From the NCBI RefSeq assembly GCF_009905375.1, contig NC_133647.1, forward strand, positions 51,828,506 to 51,892,505: a stretch of 64,000 nucleotides of DNA. The letters run 5' to 3'. A model generated the notes under the pieces. That model worked only from the letters and a program-made list of their open reading frames with translations. It did no database searches and was not told the DNA's origin. Positions 33,701-46,800 of the stretch are shown here, one piece after another; the first letter of the stretch is position 1, and the number at the start of each line of letters is the position of its first letter. A program made the translations under genes and the position numbers. The stretch comes from Apium graveolens (taxonomy: Eukaryota; Streptophyta; Magnoliopsida; Apiales; Apiaceae).

Positions 33701-34868
33701 CAAAACTTCACCTAAACCATACCACATCAGTCCATAATCTCCAAGGTTTTCAACTCAAACAACCACAATCAAGACCTATGAACTATAATCAAGCTTCAAT
33801 TACCAAAACACTTCCAAATCAAACCAAACTACTAATAATCACAATCCATGCTTCTCATTTCACAACACCAACCATTAAACTTACTAACAAATAAAGTAAA
33901 GGCTAGGGTTTGAAGTTTATACCTTCCTTGGGAGGTGTTAAGTTGCTAGGAAGCCTTAGGGAGCCTCCTACAAGCTTGATCTTTCCAAAGAAATCAAGAA
34001 CACAAAGTTAGGCTTTGAAGTTTCTAAAAGTCTGATTTAAAGAACTGTAAAAATGAGGGTCTTACCATGATTATTTGGACGAGACTTGTGAACAAGAGTT
34101 GTAGGTCATCTCAATACCTTTCCAATGAGCTATAGAACACAATAACTGTGTGAGAAATGAAGGAGATACAACAGTTTTAGTGTGCTGGTTCTGTTTTGGC
34201 CGAGAGCATGAAGAACAATGCCTTGGTTTCTTTTTGATTTTGATGAAAAATGATTTGCTTGGCTTGGTTGGTTTGATTTTTGTGTTTGTTTTAGTAAATT
34301 ACCTAGTTGCCCTTGATTTTGTGTGGTTAAAAAGCCACCACATCTCCTTCCTTCCCATGTCATGCCTACATCACTTTGTGATGTCATCACCCCTCCTTTG
34401 TCCTCTTTCTATTGGTTGGATGACATCATCCCCACTAATCCCTTTGATTAGCTTTTAATTGTTTGCCTAATGACCGCTGATCTGTTATACGGTTCGCTTA
34501 ACTTTCGTTTTCGTTTATCGTTTGAGGGATCATACCCGTGATCTTATTACTTAGGCTCCCTTAACCTTCCTCAATATATTGTATTCCTTCTATGATCCTC
34601 TCTTATAATCCTTTAATTTAAATCCTTTTTATCCTGTTACCTTTTTCTCAATTCTTTCCGTATCTAGTGGATTTCCGGGAAAAATCAAAGTGTTCGGATT
34701 TGGATTCTGACGATCTTTACATACACTTATATCCCATATAAAGTACTAATAAAATCTCAGAATATCCATATCAGAACCCCTACATAGTGTGGCAAGAAAA
34801 GTTTTCTCATTCAGCAAAAACACTATTCATAAGGGTTTCAAAAATTTCCAAAAATTGGGGTTATTACA
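30725..34868 (-). repeat. 5' LTR of the 13.9-kb element
   Basis: 4144 bp, near identical to 21004-25150. It has the same minisatellite and hairpin, with scattered single-base differences (for example agatcc against agattc at the 21004 end). Confidence 0.92.
31803..31826 (-). promoter_or_regulatory. CTGATCAG-loop hairpin, 5' LTR of the 13.9-kb element
   Basis: Same hairpin as at 22087-22110. In this copy it would be present in the element's RNA leader if transcription starts upstream of it in the LTR. Confidence 0.55.
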
Positions 34869-35464
34869 AAAAGTACCAAAAAGACATGTGAAGTTAGTTT
34901 TCTCTTGATCTTCTGGAGCGATACAAATCTGTTTATAACCTGAATAGCCATCCAGAAGACAGTAGTAATCATGCCCAACCAATATATCAAGCATCTAATC
35001 AATAAAAGGAAGAGGGAATTGAACTTTCCTTGTAGCATTGTTCAATTTCATGTAATCCATGCAAACTCTCCACCCTGTGACTGTTCGAGTAGGAATGAGC
35101 TCATTCTTCTCATTCGCAACCACAATGATACCTCCTTTCTTCGGCACACATTGAACTGGGCTCACCCACGAACTGTCAGAAATAGGATAGATGATCCCTG
35201 CATCTAGCCACTTGAGGATTTCCTTCTTCACCACCTCTTTCATGATCGGATTTAGCCTTCTCTGTTGCTCAACAGTAGGCTTGCTTCCTTCCTCAAGCAG
35301 AATTCTGTGCATACAATAAGAAGGGCTGATTCCCTTGATATCTGCTATAGTCCACCCAATTGTCGACTTGAACTCTCTAAGAATTCTCAAAAGATTTTCT
35401 CATCACTACCTAAAAGGTCAGATGCAATAATAACAGATGAAGTATATGCATTACCTAAAAACGC
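34869..35464 (-). pseudogene. Athila-like reverse transcriptase, proximal fragment
   Basis: Begins with the pre-RT motif TIGWTIADIKGISPSYCMH, then LDAGIIYPISDSSWVSPVQ, VPKKGG and CMDYMKLNNATRK, and ends at the insertion point in LLDGYSGYKQICIAPEDQEK. The remaining part of the domain lies at 20734-21003 beyond the 13.9-kb insertion. A few frame breaks are present, for example near 35395. Athila elements are centromere- or heterochromatin-associated gypsy elements. Confidence 0.85.
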
Positions 35465-36127
35465 TTACCTCAAATGTTTATGTAAAGGCTTAAGCTCAAG
35501 AGTATGAGCTTCCTCAATAGATGGATTGAGGCGCTTTGGAGAACTTTTCAGCTCCTCCAATCCAAGAGATTCAAAAGGCATTTCCAAATGTCGCTTCCAT
35601 GGAGAAGCATTCATATATTGTAACTGCTGGTCGCTTTCCTCATCTTCACTATCGAAATCCCCCAATAAGGCTTTCTCTAAGGCATCTGATTTTAGCACAT
35701 GATCCAATTCTGAAGTAACCACAGATTCGACCAACTTCACCTTAAAACACTCCTCTTCATCAGTAGAAAATTTCATGACATTAAAAATATTGAAGGTGAC
35801 ATCCTGATCCTGAACTCGCATAAAGAGCTCACCCTTCTGCACATCAATCAAGGTTCAGCCAGTAGCCAAGAAAGGTCTTCCCAAAATTATGGGAATCTTC
35901 TTATCTTCCTTGAAATCAAGAATAACAAAATCAGTAGGAAAAATGATTTTGTCCATCTTGACCAATACATCATCCACAATGCCTCGTGGATATTTAATAG
36001 AGCAATCGGCCAACTGCAAGGACATAAATATAGGCCTTGGATCAGGTAGACCCAACTTCTTGAAGATAGATAAGGGCATCAAGTTGATGCTAGCTCCCAA
36101 GTCACATAAGCATTTGTCGAATGACAC
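35465..36127 (-). pseudogene. Athila-like protease and linker
   Basis: Protease block [17 protein letters not shown] (DLGAS as active-site triad in the Athila manner) and [11 protein letters not shown] (36127-35855), separated by one stop (35855-35857) from an acidic linker (35851-35465) that leads to RT. Read on the minus strand, in the correct order between gag and RT. Confidence 0.8.
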
Positions 36128-37356
36128 TTTTCCAATGGTTCACGGTATAGTGAAGCTTCCAAGATCTTTAACCTTCGGAGGTAACTTCTATTGCAGCACA
36201 TCACTGTATTCCTCCATTAGAGCAACGGTCTCTAAGTCATCTAACTTCACTTTCCGGGAGAGAATACCTTTCATGAACTTCGGATAACTAGGCATTTATT
36301 CAAGAGCTTCATCGAAAGGTATATTGATGTGAAGTTTCTTGAAAACTTCAAAGAATTTAGCAAATTCCTTATCCAGCTTTTGCTTCTGTAGCCTCTTAGG
36401 AAAATGAGGTGGATGATAGACATGTTTTCCCCTGTATTACCCTCAGGAGGAGTGTTGACAACAGCTGTCTTCATTGGTTCCACTTCTGCTTCCTTCGGCT
36501 CCTCTTCTTCAACCACAACTTCAGATTCTGGAGCTTTAGCTTTTTCAGGATTCACAACCCTTCCAGATCTCAATATAATTGCCTTAACCTACTCCTTAGC
36601 TTCCCTTTTTCCTGGCACTTCAGTATCACTAGGAAGTGTGCCAGGTTGACGAGTCAGCAATGCATTAGCAATCTGCCCAATTTGATTCTCCAAGGTCTTG
36701 ATTGAAACTGCTTGGCTCTTGCATATGAGCCTCAACTCCTCCAACTCAGATTTTTCATTAGCTTGAGGTAACTGCTGATGTTGAAGTTGTTGCCTTGGTG
36801 CATATTGATGTGGTTGAAAATCAGGAGGGTTATACTACTTTGCGGTGTATGGCTGATATGGCTGTTGCACCGTATTCTGATTGTTGCTCTTGCTGAAGTT
36901 AGGATGATTACGGTTGTTGGGATGATAAGTGGTTGGAGCTTGCTGCTATGATTTCTGAAAGTTGCTCACAAACTGAGCTGATTCACTAGAAATAACACAC
37001 TGCTCAGTCTCATGTGCCCCCGCACAAAGCTCACAAACACTGGTGATCTGATTAACTCTATAGTTAGCCAAAGAATCCACTTTCATCGTCAAAGCTTTAA
37101 GTTGAGCATTTATAGTAGTAGCTGTATCCACTTCCAGAATTCCTGCCACCTTGCCTTGCGACATTCACTGTGTTGGATTATGGTACTCATTAGCTTCCAT
37201 TAGCTCAATCGACTCATAAGCTTCATTATAGCTTTTGGCCCATAAGGCTCCACCAAATGCTGTATCGAGCATAGGTTTAGACTGTGCGCCAAAACCATTA
37301 TAAAAATAGTTTATGATCATCCAGGCAAGCATGCCATGGTGTGGGATCTTCCAAAG
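36128..37356 (-). pseudogene. Athila-like gag, C-terminal part
   Basis: Starts at the solo-LTR insertion point with IPHHGMLAW and FYNG, then AYESIELMEANEY, KVAGILEVD and a knuckle-like CELCAGAHETEQC, followed by a Gln-rich stretch and an acidic region. Several stops and frameshifts. The upstream end is interrupted by the solo LTR at 37357-40918, beyond which only 12 bp of gag remain before a Tat LTR. Confidence 0.75.
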
Positions 37357-40300
37357 TGTAACAACCCAAATCCGGGGTCAAGATTTGGTGTCACGAAACA
37401 ATCTTTACATAAAATAAAATAATATTCAATTAACCACTTGAATCCGAATCGTTTACAGGTTATGGTATGAAATAAGAATCTAATCTTTTACAACTCACAA
37501 TAACTAAAATACAAATTTAAATACCTTTATGCTAATGCCTGTGTCTTATTATCTCACATCTTTGTCCTTTCGCAGCGGAGATCTCTCTAACTTCTGCTGT
37601 CTAACGAAAGATATTCACTTTTATCTTTCTCTGCTTCTGAAAGAAATAAGAGTTTACAAAGCAAGAGTGAGCCAAAAATGCCCAGCAAGTAAATAATTTT
37701 GAGTTCCAAATATTAATAACAAAGGAAAATTCCCGGACAAAATCTCTAAACAAATTTTAAATAGTTTTATTTATTCGAGGGAGTTGAGCGACTAAACCTT
37801 GGCTGTTACCAGCCTTTAAATATAAATCCAAAAGTGACAAGCGATTCCCTGATTCATCTCCTGAATCAGGGTTTTGTCCAGTTTTTGAAATCATAAAATT
37901 TTCGAGAGAGAATGCCGTTAATGGCAATCAACAACAAATAAGACTGGACACTAGTTCACACTTATATCCTGCTGATCAGTCAGGATACAGTGTAGATCTA
38001 TACCCAACCGTATAGATCCATTCAGGTACCTAGGCATTATCGCCCAAGGGTCCGGTCCATCCCCGACCCATAGGATCCAGCTCATTACTGGCCCTTACGG
38101 TATACATCCAGCCCGTAGAATATTTTGATGTCAAATCATTTTGATTTCAAAACATCCCAATTCAGGGTTCGCAAATAACCGAAAAGAATGCGTATTTGCT
38201 CAAGAGAGTAATCGATAATATAGGAACAATAATGAAAAAGAACTGGCATAATAAGAGTAATTATAGTGAAATATAAAACCTTTAACTATTCTGAACTTAG
38301 AATATGAATGAAGAAATATTTGCAGTATTTTAAAAGAAAAATCAGGAATACTTGCCTCAATAAGCTTTAATCGCTATTATCGGTTTGCTTTTGAATTGCC
38401 TTGAACGTTTGACTTTATCGTCCAGCCACTATCCTATTCTGGATACAATCCTATCCTTCATGTCCTTCGATTGGAATCTTGTTGAGTCTGATAATTAATC
38501 ACTAGATCATTCCTAGTCCAACGTCAAATCTCGGGTCTTCCAACTAGGACCTACAGGGTTAAAATATCCTAATTCAGATAATCGTTTCGCTGAAGCTCAA
38601 CTTAATACCATTATCACTTCTACCCATGCGATTTCATAACCCAACTTATATTTATATGTATTATTAAAATACACATAGCAATTAGGGTTCACATCTTCAA
38701 AATTCGGTTCGGTATTTATTTTCGGAAAATACGTATATTTGTTGTTTTGAAAATAGGGTAATCGATTATTCACAAAATATCTTATCACGTCACTTAAGTA
38801 GGATTCGTTAAATTGAATTATATATCCTCGTTCGACGTATTCGATAATTACAGGTTACATTTCCGTATTTTCGGAATTAATTTTCCCAAAAATCGGGCAG
38901 CGTTTCCTTTCTTTATCAGCCTACCTGTCGAATCATTTCGACGTCAATTTTAATCAACAACAAGAACAATAATCCACAACTACAATTCACAATTCCCAAA
39001 CACCAATGTAATTTCAATTATTTATTATTGTTGCTCGCATTTTTATATTTTGATTTTAAATTTTCGTTTCGAAATTAATTTCACAAACTAATTTTATTTC
39101 ATTTATAAACGTAGGACTCAGATAAAAATCATCATCGCCCACCGTCGGCTCGCCGAGGCTCATCGCCGACGGTGGTAAAATTATTGGTGCCCGATATTAT
39201 TCGGGTTTCCAAATAATTCTACCGATTAATTAAAATTTTATCCCGCACGTAAATATTTATTATATCACGAAATTAATCAATAAGTTCCTGCAGAATTAAA
39301 TCATCAAAAATTCCATCAGAAACAATCAAACCGAATCACAGAACCACAGAACACAGACACAATCGCGGCCACGTGCCGCCATGCCTCTCGGAACTTCCGA
39401 GAGGCGGCAACACAGAAGCAAAGAACAGATACCCATATACATACATAATCGTATATCTATATATGCGTATAAATAATCTAGAAAACAGGGGCAAATTGAA
39501 AGCAACACAGTCAATACACGCGCAAACGCGCCACCGCGCGTAGCGGCACCAACACCCACCAACATACACACGAAATGCACGCGCGCACACATACACACAC
39601 ACACTTAAACGCACACATACATCACGTACACGCACATATATAAATCGAAACAACCGAAAAGACCGTCGGAATCAAGCTGAAAAAACTCACCGGAATAGCA
39701 GGGGAAAACAAGAAAGAAAGGGAGGAAGAAAGATGGGATTAAAACGAGAACAGGGGAAGGGGAGAGAAGAGATAACGGAATAACTGATTGAGAGATGAAG
39801 AGAGACTCGAGAGACTCGAGAGAGAGAGACACAGAGCTTTAGAGAGAGAGAGCAACTGAAGAGGGGAGGGAGAGAGATTAACCAAGAGAAAGAAATGAAT
39901 TGAGGGAGAAAATGATAAACTTATTGGCCCTTATCTGATTTATTTGTTCTGAAAATTCTAAATTCGAACCGACACAACAATTCAACGAATAATTTGTGGG
40001 AAAAATGATCCAAAAATTTACCAGAACACGTAGAATTTCTCGGAATAATCAGGGGTTAATAAAATAAATTTTCTGGAATTTCTAAATCATTTTTGAAATG
40101 CAAATCACACCCGCATTTTGACGATTAAACGAAACAATGTGCGGGTTAATTTAATCTCAAAAATTTCCAAAAGAATTTTAAAATTCTTGAAATATTCCAA
40201 ACTTAATAAAATAAAATTTCCATGATTTTTGAAATTTTTTGGAATTAAATACTGATTTTACAATTAAATGAAATCAGAAAATCATTTAAAGATAAATAAT

Positions 40301-40918
40301 CAATAAAATATTGATTTCTAAATTTTATAAACTCCTAAAAATAATAAATAAAATTATAAAGCAACAAAACTAATTTTAGAAACAATTTTAGCATTTATAA
40401 AAATAATATTCAATAAAATTACTTTAAAATGGATAAAATTCATACAGCTCGATAATTAATTATAAAATTAATCTTCGCATCCAGCTAATCATAAACAATT
40501 AATAATACAACGACACATTGCTGACAGAATCATCATATATTTTATTTATTTAATAATTCGATAATTATATTTACATATCGGATCCGAAAATAGGTTACTT
40601 AGCCGCTAAGTAACTAAAAAGACGATACGATTATAATTATATTTCTGATTCTAAAAAGTAATTTTATAATTATGTAAAAATAATCATTATTAATTCTATA
40701 AATTCTTATAAAATCATACAATAATCCAAAAATTACCAGAAAATACCAAAATTATCTAGATTTAATTCTGGATAATTAGAAATTAAAATATCTAAATTTT
40801 TATCAGAAACAAACATCCAAATATTAATAATCAAATAATTCACCAAAATTCACATAAAATCACGTAATAATTATTTATGGATAAAAAATTAATTACATAA
40901 TATTTCTCAGACGTTACA
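37357..40918 (-). mobile_element. Solo LTR of a chromovirus-type element
   Basis: 3562 bp from TGTAACAACCC to ACGTTACA, flanked by a perfect 5-bp duplication caaag (37352-37356 and 40919-40923). The LTR start TGTAACGTCTGAGAAA is on the minus strand. It contains a GA/CT-rich leader (39780-39870), a (CA)-rich stretch (39540-39605) and the CTGATCAG hairpin (37958-37993). A solo LTR is the usual product of recombination between the two LTRs of one insertion. No coding gene; the ORFs across the CA-rich part are low complexity. Confidence 0.92.
37958..37993 (-). promoter_or_regulatory. CTGATCAG-loop hairpin, minus-strand solo LTR
   Basis: On the element strand ACACTGTATCCTG pairs with CAGGATATAAGTGT (one bulged base) around the loop ACTGATCAG. 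Compared with the hairpin at 46781, at least two base pairs differ and both partners have changed together. Confidence 0.65.
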
Positions 40919-40930
40919 CAAAGCATCTCC

Positions 40931-41627
40931 TGATAACTCCGGTGAGCGTGACGGCTACTTCCGACGCCGTGCCTGGACCTTCCTTCGCTTAGTGATGTGT
41001 AGCTGCTGTTGGGCGCCTACAAAATAACACCGGAGGGGGGTTTTGACCCCGCGGCTCCTCTGGTGTAAGAATAAGAGCTTGATCGGAGAAGATGGATAGA
41101 TATACGACAAGGGGTGGTTGTGTGTATACAAGCTGGTGTGTATGAGAGTGTGTGTGTAAGAAGTGTCTAACCCCTAAACCCTTCATCTTTGGGGGTATAT
41201 ATAGCCCAAAGATAGGGTTTAGGGGTGGGTACCTTTAGATCAGGGTCGTTCCTTGTTGGAGGCGGAGGACGCCTGGCTTGGGTAGATTGCTTACACGTGT
41301 CCAGGTGATGACTATCCCTAGGGTGCACCATAGGTAGGATGACACGCATCCCGCTTGTCTGAACTGTTACACGTGCCCATGTACCCCTCCTTGGCGGGTT
41401 GTGGGGTGTGCATGTTCTTGTAGGGAACCCTCTATGGTTTGTTTCTCCTGGAATGAATTCTGGTTGGAGGGTGATCCTGGTTGGGTGGTGATCCAGGTCT
41501 TGGATTGGCCTTGAGCCTAGGTCTCTCCACTTGAATGCTATAGGTGAGGGGGGTCTTGGTCCATCAGCCGAGCCTGCCTCCCCCTAGATCTGGGTTGGTC
41601 CCTAGCCAGGTTACTTATACCCTGTCA
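40931..41627 (-). repeat. 3' LTR of Tat-2
   Basis: 697 bp, from TGACAG (minus, at 41627) to TTATCA (ending 40931), next to a polypurine tract (GGGAGTGGGGGCAAA, minus 41642-41628). A TATA box TATATATA lies at 41196-41203. Shares end sequences and internal blocks with the Tat-1 LTR. It abuts Athila gag at 40930. Confidence 0.8.
41196..41203 (-). promoter_or_regulatory. TATA box of the Tat-2 LTR
   Basis: TATATATA within GGGCTATATATACCCCC on the minus strand, about 425 bp into the LTR. Confidence 0.5.
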
Positions 41628-41689
41628 TTTGCCCCCACTCCCTTATGCATATTTTATGGATGAGGGAATAGAGAAGTGTTATGTAGCTG

Positions 41690-42170
41690 TGGTTGAGATC
41701 TGAATTTGTTGGTATGACGTACCAATCCGGATTGCAGTAGGAATTTTTGTTTGGTTTGAAAAATTTCTGCTCCTTTGTTGCCCCCTAATCCGGGTATGGT
41801 GTAGTAGATACCAATCCGGATTAAGATGGAAGGAAATTGTTTACCTTAAAAGAAAATTTGCTCCTTTGTTGCCCCCAATCCAGATTTGGCGCTGGAAAAC
41901 CAATCCGGATTAAGGTGGAAGAAATTGGTTGCCTTAGAAAAATTTCTGCTCCTTTGTTGCCCCCAGTCTGAATCTGGTGTTGGGAAACCAATTCGGATTA
42001 AGGCGGAAGAAATTGGTTGCCTTACAAAAATTTCTGCTCCTTTGTTGCCCCCATTCCGGATCTGGTGTAGTAGGGACCACTCTGGATTAAGGTAGTAGTG
42101 ATTGGTTGCTTTAGAGAAATTTCTGCTCTTTTAAGAGACTAATCCAGATTGACAGAGATCTGGGTAGGGG
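41690..42170. repeat. Tandem array, about 89 bp x 5, in Tat-2
   Basis: Units share GCTCCTTTGTTGCCCCC and AATCCGGATTAAGGTGGAAG. GCTCCTTTG-type starts are at 41769, 41860, 41948, 42036 and 42125, giving spacings of 91, 88, 88 and 89. It lies between the 3' LTR and the promoter-like region of the antisense ORF. Confidence 0.85.
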
Positions 42171-42375
42171 TTAATGATCAGGGTCTAATTCTTTGGGTCC
42201 TGAAAAATAGGGGAATTTGTAACGCCATTTCAGGTTCCCCCTATGATTTTGAATTGTGGGACATTTAATTTCCTTGAAAATCGCCCTCTCATGATTATGG
42301 GCCTTTAATGTGCTTTTATGTGTATATATATAAATTTATATATATGTTATAACTGAAGGGTAAACCAACCCCTGG

Positions 42376-42424
42376 CTGCCACGTGGCAGGGGTGGTTTCT
42401 CTCTCTCTCTCTCTCTATAAAAAG
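42376..42424 (+). promoter_or_regulatory. G-box and TATA region upstream of the antisense aORF
   Basis: A perfect 14-bp palindrome CTGCCACGTGGCAG (G-box core CACGTG, 42376-42389), a (CT)n run, then CTATAAAAAG with TATAAAAA from 42416, all on the plus strand. The order and spacing resemble an ordinary plant promoter. It points toward the aORF at 43422, about 1 kb away, and opposite to pol. Confidence 0.6.
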
Positions 42425-43421
42425 CTACCCCCTTCTTTTCTTTTTTATTCATCAACAAAGTAACCCAACCGTCACTTGCTATTTTTTCATTCTCTCTCAT
42501 TTTTCTGTGAAGTATCGTGCTCGTGATCGATCTTTGTCGCTGTGTCTCGCTGGTTTGGCCATTCATCTTCAATTAACTTGTAATATCTTCTCTTCCTTGT
42601 TTTTTCAATTTTTTCCTCTATCTTTCCTTTCGAGTTTGATGTTATTCTCCGAGTTTTTACATGCTCCAATTTGGTAGTTGGTGTTTATGTATTTGGTTTG
42701 ATTTTGTGTTTAGTTTTTGTGTTTTTCGTATTTGGCTTCGCATCTCGCACAGATCTGTGATTTTTGGTTAATTTAGATTTGTTTGTAGTTCGAGATTTTC
42801 ATTTTTTGGTTTAAATTTCTGGGTTTTTTGGTGTTGTTCTTCGTGTTCATGGTGGGGATGTATGTTTGTATTTGAAAAGTTCCATGTTTTGCTTTTTGAT
42901 TCTCAAACTGTTTGTTTGTGGGTGAGGGTTTTATTTTGATCCGGGTAGGGGGTGCAAAACCCGGATCTAGGGTAGTTCACTTGGGTAGAATTATATGCAT
43001 TAGGATGTGCAAGTTTTGTTTTGGCTATTTTAGATCCGGATCTGGGTACTGGTTCCGAATCCGGGTTCAGTATTGTTCCCTGTTACCTGAGTTGCTGTTG
43101 AATCTGGAATTGTGAATGTGTTTATGGGATTTTTTTTATTCTCGTAGTTTACATAATCCGGATCGTTGATATTTTTCTGGGTTGGACTTGTATTAGCGGT
43201 CCAGATCATTAGGTTATGGTAAAATTAACATAACGTCATTGATCCGGACCGCTTAGAAAAGAACTTAAAATTTATAGGAATCCTGAATAACTCACCTTGA
43301 TTTTAATAGGTATATCGTCCAGATCAAGAGGCTTCCTAGAAGAGCTTTCAACTACTACCCGGGTTTTTCAAGTGGGGAGAGTGACCCGGATTCATCCGAG
43401 AGAACGCAGATCCGGGTAGAG
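42425..43421 (+). other. Putative leader of the Tat-2 aORF
   Basis: T-rich DNA without an ORF. A polypyrimidine-poor but usable acceptor TTTTAATAG near 43300-43310 precedes the coding part, so the stretch may be a 5'UTR with intron. Several ATCCGG/GATCCGG motifs occur. Confidence 0.35.
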
Positions 43422-43804
43422 ATGGGTAAAAAGGACTCCTCCTCGACTGAGATAATCTCAAAGTTCCGGTTCCAGAAGCTCCCAGAGAATTTGGTTCCCT
43501 TCACCCCGAGGGCTCTTGGACTAACGTGTAGTACCATTTTGTAGTCAAGCCCACATATATTGAAAATGACGTTTATTACGGGAGGGTTAGATATGATAGG
43601 CAAAATGAAGGTCACCATGGGGTTTATAACCAGGAGGCTCTCGAGAAGGCTTTTGCCGAGTTCCCCATTATCCGGGATCACTACCAGTTAAAGGACCTTT
43701 ATGCCGAGGCGTATCCGGCTGAGATGGACGAAGCTGTCTGGGCTGCGTTCCAGCTGACTCCCGATATCAAGTGGAGATGGCCAGAACCACATGAGAGGAT
43801 CTAT

Positions 43805-46800
43805 TGTAACGACCGAGAAAATTACATTTGTATTATATTTTAATAAAGATAATTATGTGTATTATTATGTGATTAGATATGTTGAGTCGTAAAACCGTAA
43901 TTGCTATGTGCTACGTATTGTTTGTTTTGATCAGAATATGATTCTGATAATTATTGAGTGTTTTATCGTAAGTTATATATTTTATATCAAAACCCGTACA
44001 GCTCAAACAGTGTTTTAAAGGCCCGTATTTCAAATAAAATTATTGGCCCTATTTTGCCAAGATCGGCCTATAACATACCGCTATTCTGAACCCCTAGACG
44101 TTTTACAAATTTACCTCGTTCGTGAAAGCCGACTTTTCCGGACCCCTTCGGGAGTCAAAAACCCCACAAAAATCATATTTTTATTTTTATCTGATTATGA
44201 AATTATCAAACATCATTTTTCTTTGCATTTTTGTAATATTCATAATTATTGGGAATTTTTGGCATTTATTTTATATTTATTGGATATTTAAAAATTCATA
44301 ATTAATACCCAAAAATTATAAAAATTGGGGCCAAATATTTTTATTAGATGTGTAATTAGCCCCTTAATTTTATTTAGGGGTATTATTTTCAGTAGTATAA
44401 ATACCTATTTTATTATTAATTAATTAGTTAATTATTATTAAAAAATCAGAAATATTCAAGAAACCTTGTGTGTGTGAAGAACAACTGCAGAATTAATCCA
44501 TAGATTTGAAGGTGATTCTGTTAACCAAATCGATCATGTGAGTAATCAAAATGATCCTCTTGATATCTACTTTCTATCCATACCATCAATTTCGTGTGTT
44601 GTTTCTTAGATTTTCAATTCATATTTTAGGGTTTATGTACTGAAATTGGGAGTTTTTGATTGTGGGGTTCTGGGTTGAATTTGATGCTTGGTATAGTTTC
44701 ATATACTGTGCTATTTAATTCATCAAAGTTATGTTCTAAGTGTTAGTTCTTAGTTTCAAGTTTGTGTAATTTTATTTTAATTCGTTTTTGAAATTGAGAG
44801 AATCTGAGATTGTTTTGGATATAGGGGTTCGATTGTAGAAGTAATAAGCCCTATTTTGATATATTATTCGCAATTTTTCATGTACGAATTTGTTAGTTTA
44901 GTTTTTGGCCGGAAAATGCTTTGATTTTGCCGGAGAAATTGTTTATGGAGTTATTGGATAATGATATTAGTACAGTCGTGTTCTTGGAGTGAATTAGAGT
45001 GAAAACCTGAAAAGAATTGATCCAAACAATACAGGAATGGACGGTAATTGATTCACCGGAGTTGGAAACCAAGCTCGCCGGCGGCGAGGGCGGCGTTGGC
45101 CGGAGACAACGCAGTAAGGATGGTTGAAGGCGACTGAAGCTGGGGTCGTGTTTCTGCAGTCTTGGGGAAGAAAAACCCAGTAAATTTTGATCGAAAACGT
45201 TGCGTTTGGAGGAGGGATCAGATTCGCCGGAACCTGGGTATAACCGCCAGATTTTAACCGGCCGGCGAAACCCGGTTCTTGTTCTTCAGAACCCGGAGTT
45301 AACCCGATTGGTTGACCCGATTTTGATCCTTCAAACTCAATTTGAGTTTCTGATTAATTAATTTATTATTTATATTTTAGAAAATCAAAATCAGTTTTTA
45401 TTAATTCTAAAATTCAAATAAAAATTAGTTTTAAATTCTGAAAATTTCTATAATTAATTTTTAAATTATTTTATTATTTATTTATGTATCTATTATTTAA
45501 TAATTAAGTAATTATTTAATAAATATGATTAAAATTAATCGAATAATATGATTAATAATTCGATAATTAGTCGAATAATTCGAGTTACACGTATCTATAC
45601 GAGTAGTTGATCGATAAGTTGAATTATTATTCGAGCTATAGTTTATTTATTCGAAGATTGTCGTAATAATTATTCGTATTGATTGTTTATTTGTAAATAA
45701 TCGATCTAATCGTATGATTGATAATAATTTATGATTAATTGTAATAAATTGTAATTAATTTTAATAATTAAGGATTAATTATTTTAAAATACAATAACCC
45801 TTAAATAATTATTTAAAAATGTAAGTAAGGTTTAATTAATTATAATTAATTATTTATAATTGATTTATAATTAATTAAATCTTTTTTTCTTGCATAGTAA
45901 TTAAACCGTTAGTCCGATTTGAGTGAAACGAAGACCCTTAGACTTAGAAAAATGAAACGATTCCATTAAAAATAATTATAAATCATAATTTCTTCTGAAA
46001 GCGAGTCGTCTTGTGGTAGGTAACTGCTTGTAGACCCTATTAGGAATCGAATTGATCTAATAAATCCTGAAAAATTATTAATCGAACCAGATAGTGTTTG
46101 TTAGTGCAAGTATAAGTCTAGTACCGATTCTAAAAATAATTAAGAGTCTAAAATCAATTATGTGCCTTATGTGCTATGTGCTTTACGTGATTATGTGAAC
46201 CTTATATGCTATATAATTATATATTTATATATGCGAGTCTGATAAAATCGTATGGGTAGACGATAGGACTACGTGGTATCAATTCGAGATACGCGTATGA
46301 AGTAAGTTATCTAAACGAATATCTTTCCATGATAGATTCAGTATCAAAAGGCGAAGCAAGCAGAAGACGAAAGGCGGTGAGTCATACGAGGTTAAGTACG
46401 CGCCAGACAATTTTTTTCCCTATTCTAAGTTCAGAATAGTGAAATATACCTTACTTTCCATATCAATTACACCTTGATAATTCTTGTTCATATACACTGA
46501 TACATAATTATTGATTTTTGTTTCTATTTCATTTCGATTCTTGATTTCTCCCAATTTATTGAATCCTCTATTCATATTCCAATAATTTTACCCTTGTTAC
46601 ATATATTCTGATATATCTTGATATTGGGATACATCAAAAGCATTCCGATTGTTCCGGATGCTAAGCTATGTACTAGATGGTTACGATACGGGCTGGGTAT
46701 TAACCAGACCCTTGATTATTAGGCCATAATGCCTGGGTACCCCTTATGTTGGTTGGGTCTATGCAGTTGGGTATAGATCCGCACTGTAACCTGACTGATC

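Larger units (their letters stand above)
21004..34868 (-). mobile_element. Complete 13.9-kb non-autonomous chromovirus-like LTR retrotransposon
   Basis: Two nearly identical LTRs (21004-25150 and 30725-34868; about 1-2 percent different by eye) flank a 5.6-kb internal region. A perfect 5-bp target duplication aaaag lies at 20999-21003 and 34869-34873. On the minus strand the initiator-Met primer binding site follows the 5' LTR, and a purine tract precedes the 3' LTR. The internal region has no long ORF. It holds decayed blocks in an unusual order: an acidic N-terminal coding stretch, the end of RT plus RNase H, gag core, further pol debris, then integrase and chromodomain. It must have moved with proteins from another element, and recently, given the LTR similarity. 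A third copy begins at 56839. Confidence 0.9.

Noticed and set aside
39326..39653. Overlapping ORFs with Cys/Val-rich translations
   Set aside because: They arise from a CA/TG-rich low-complexity stretch in a solo LTR.
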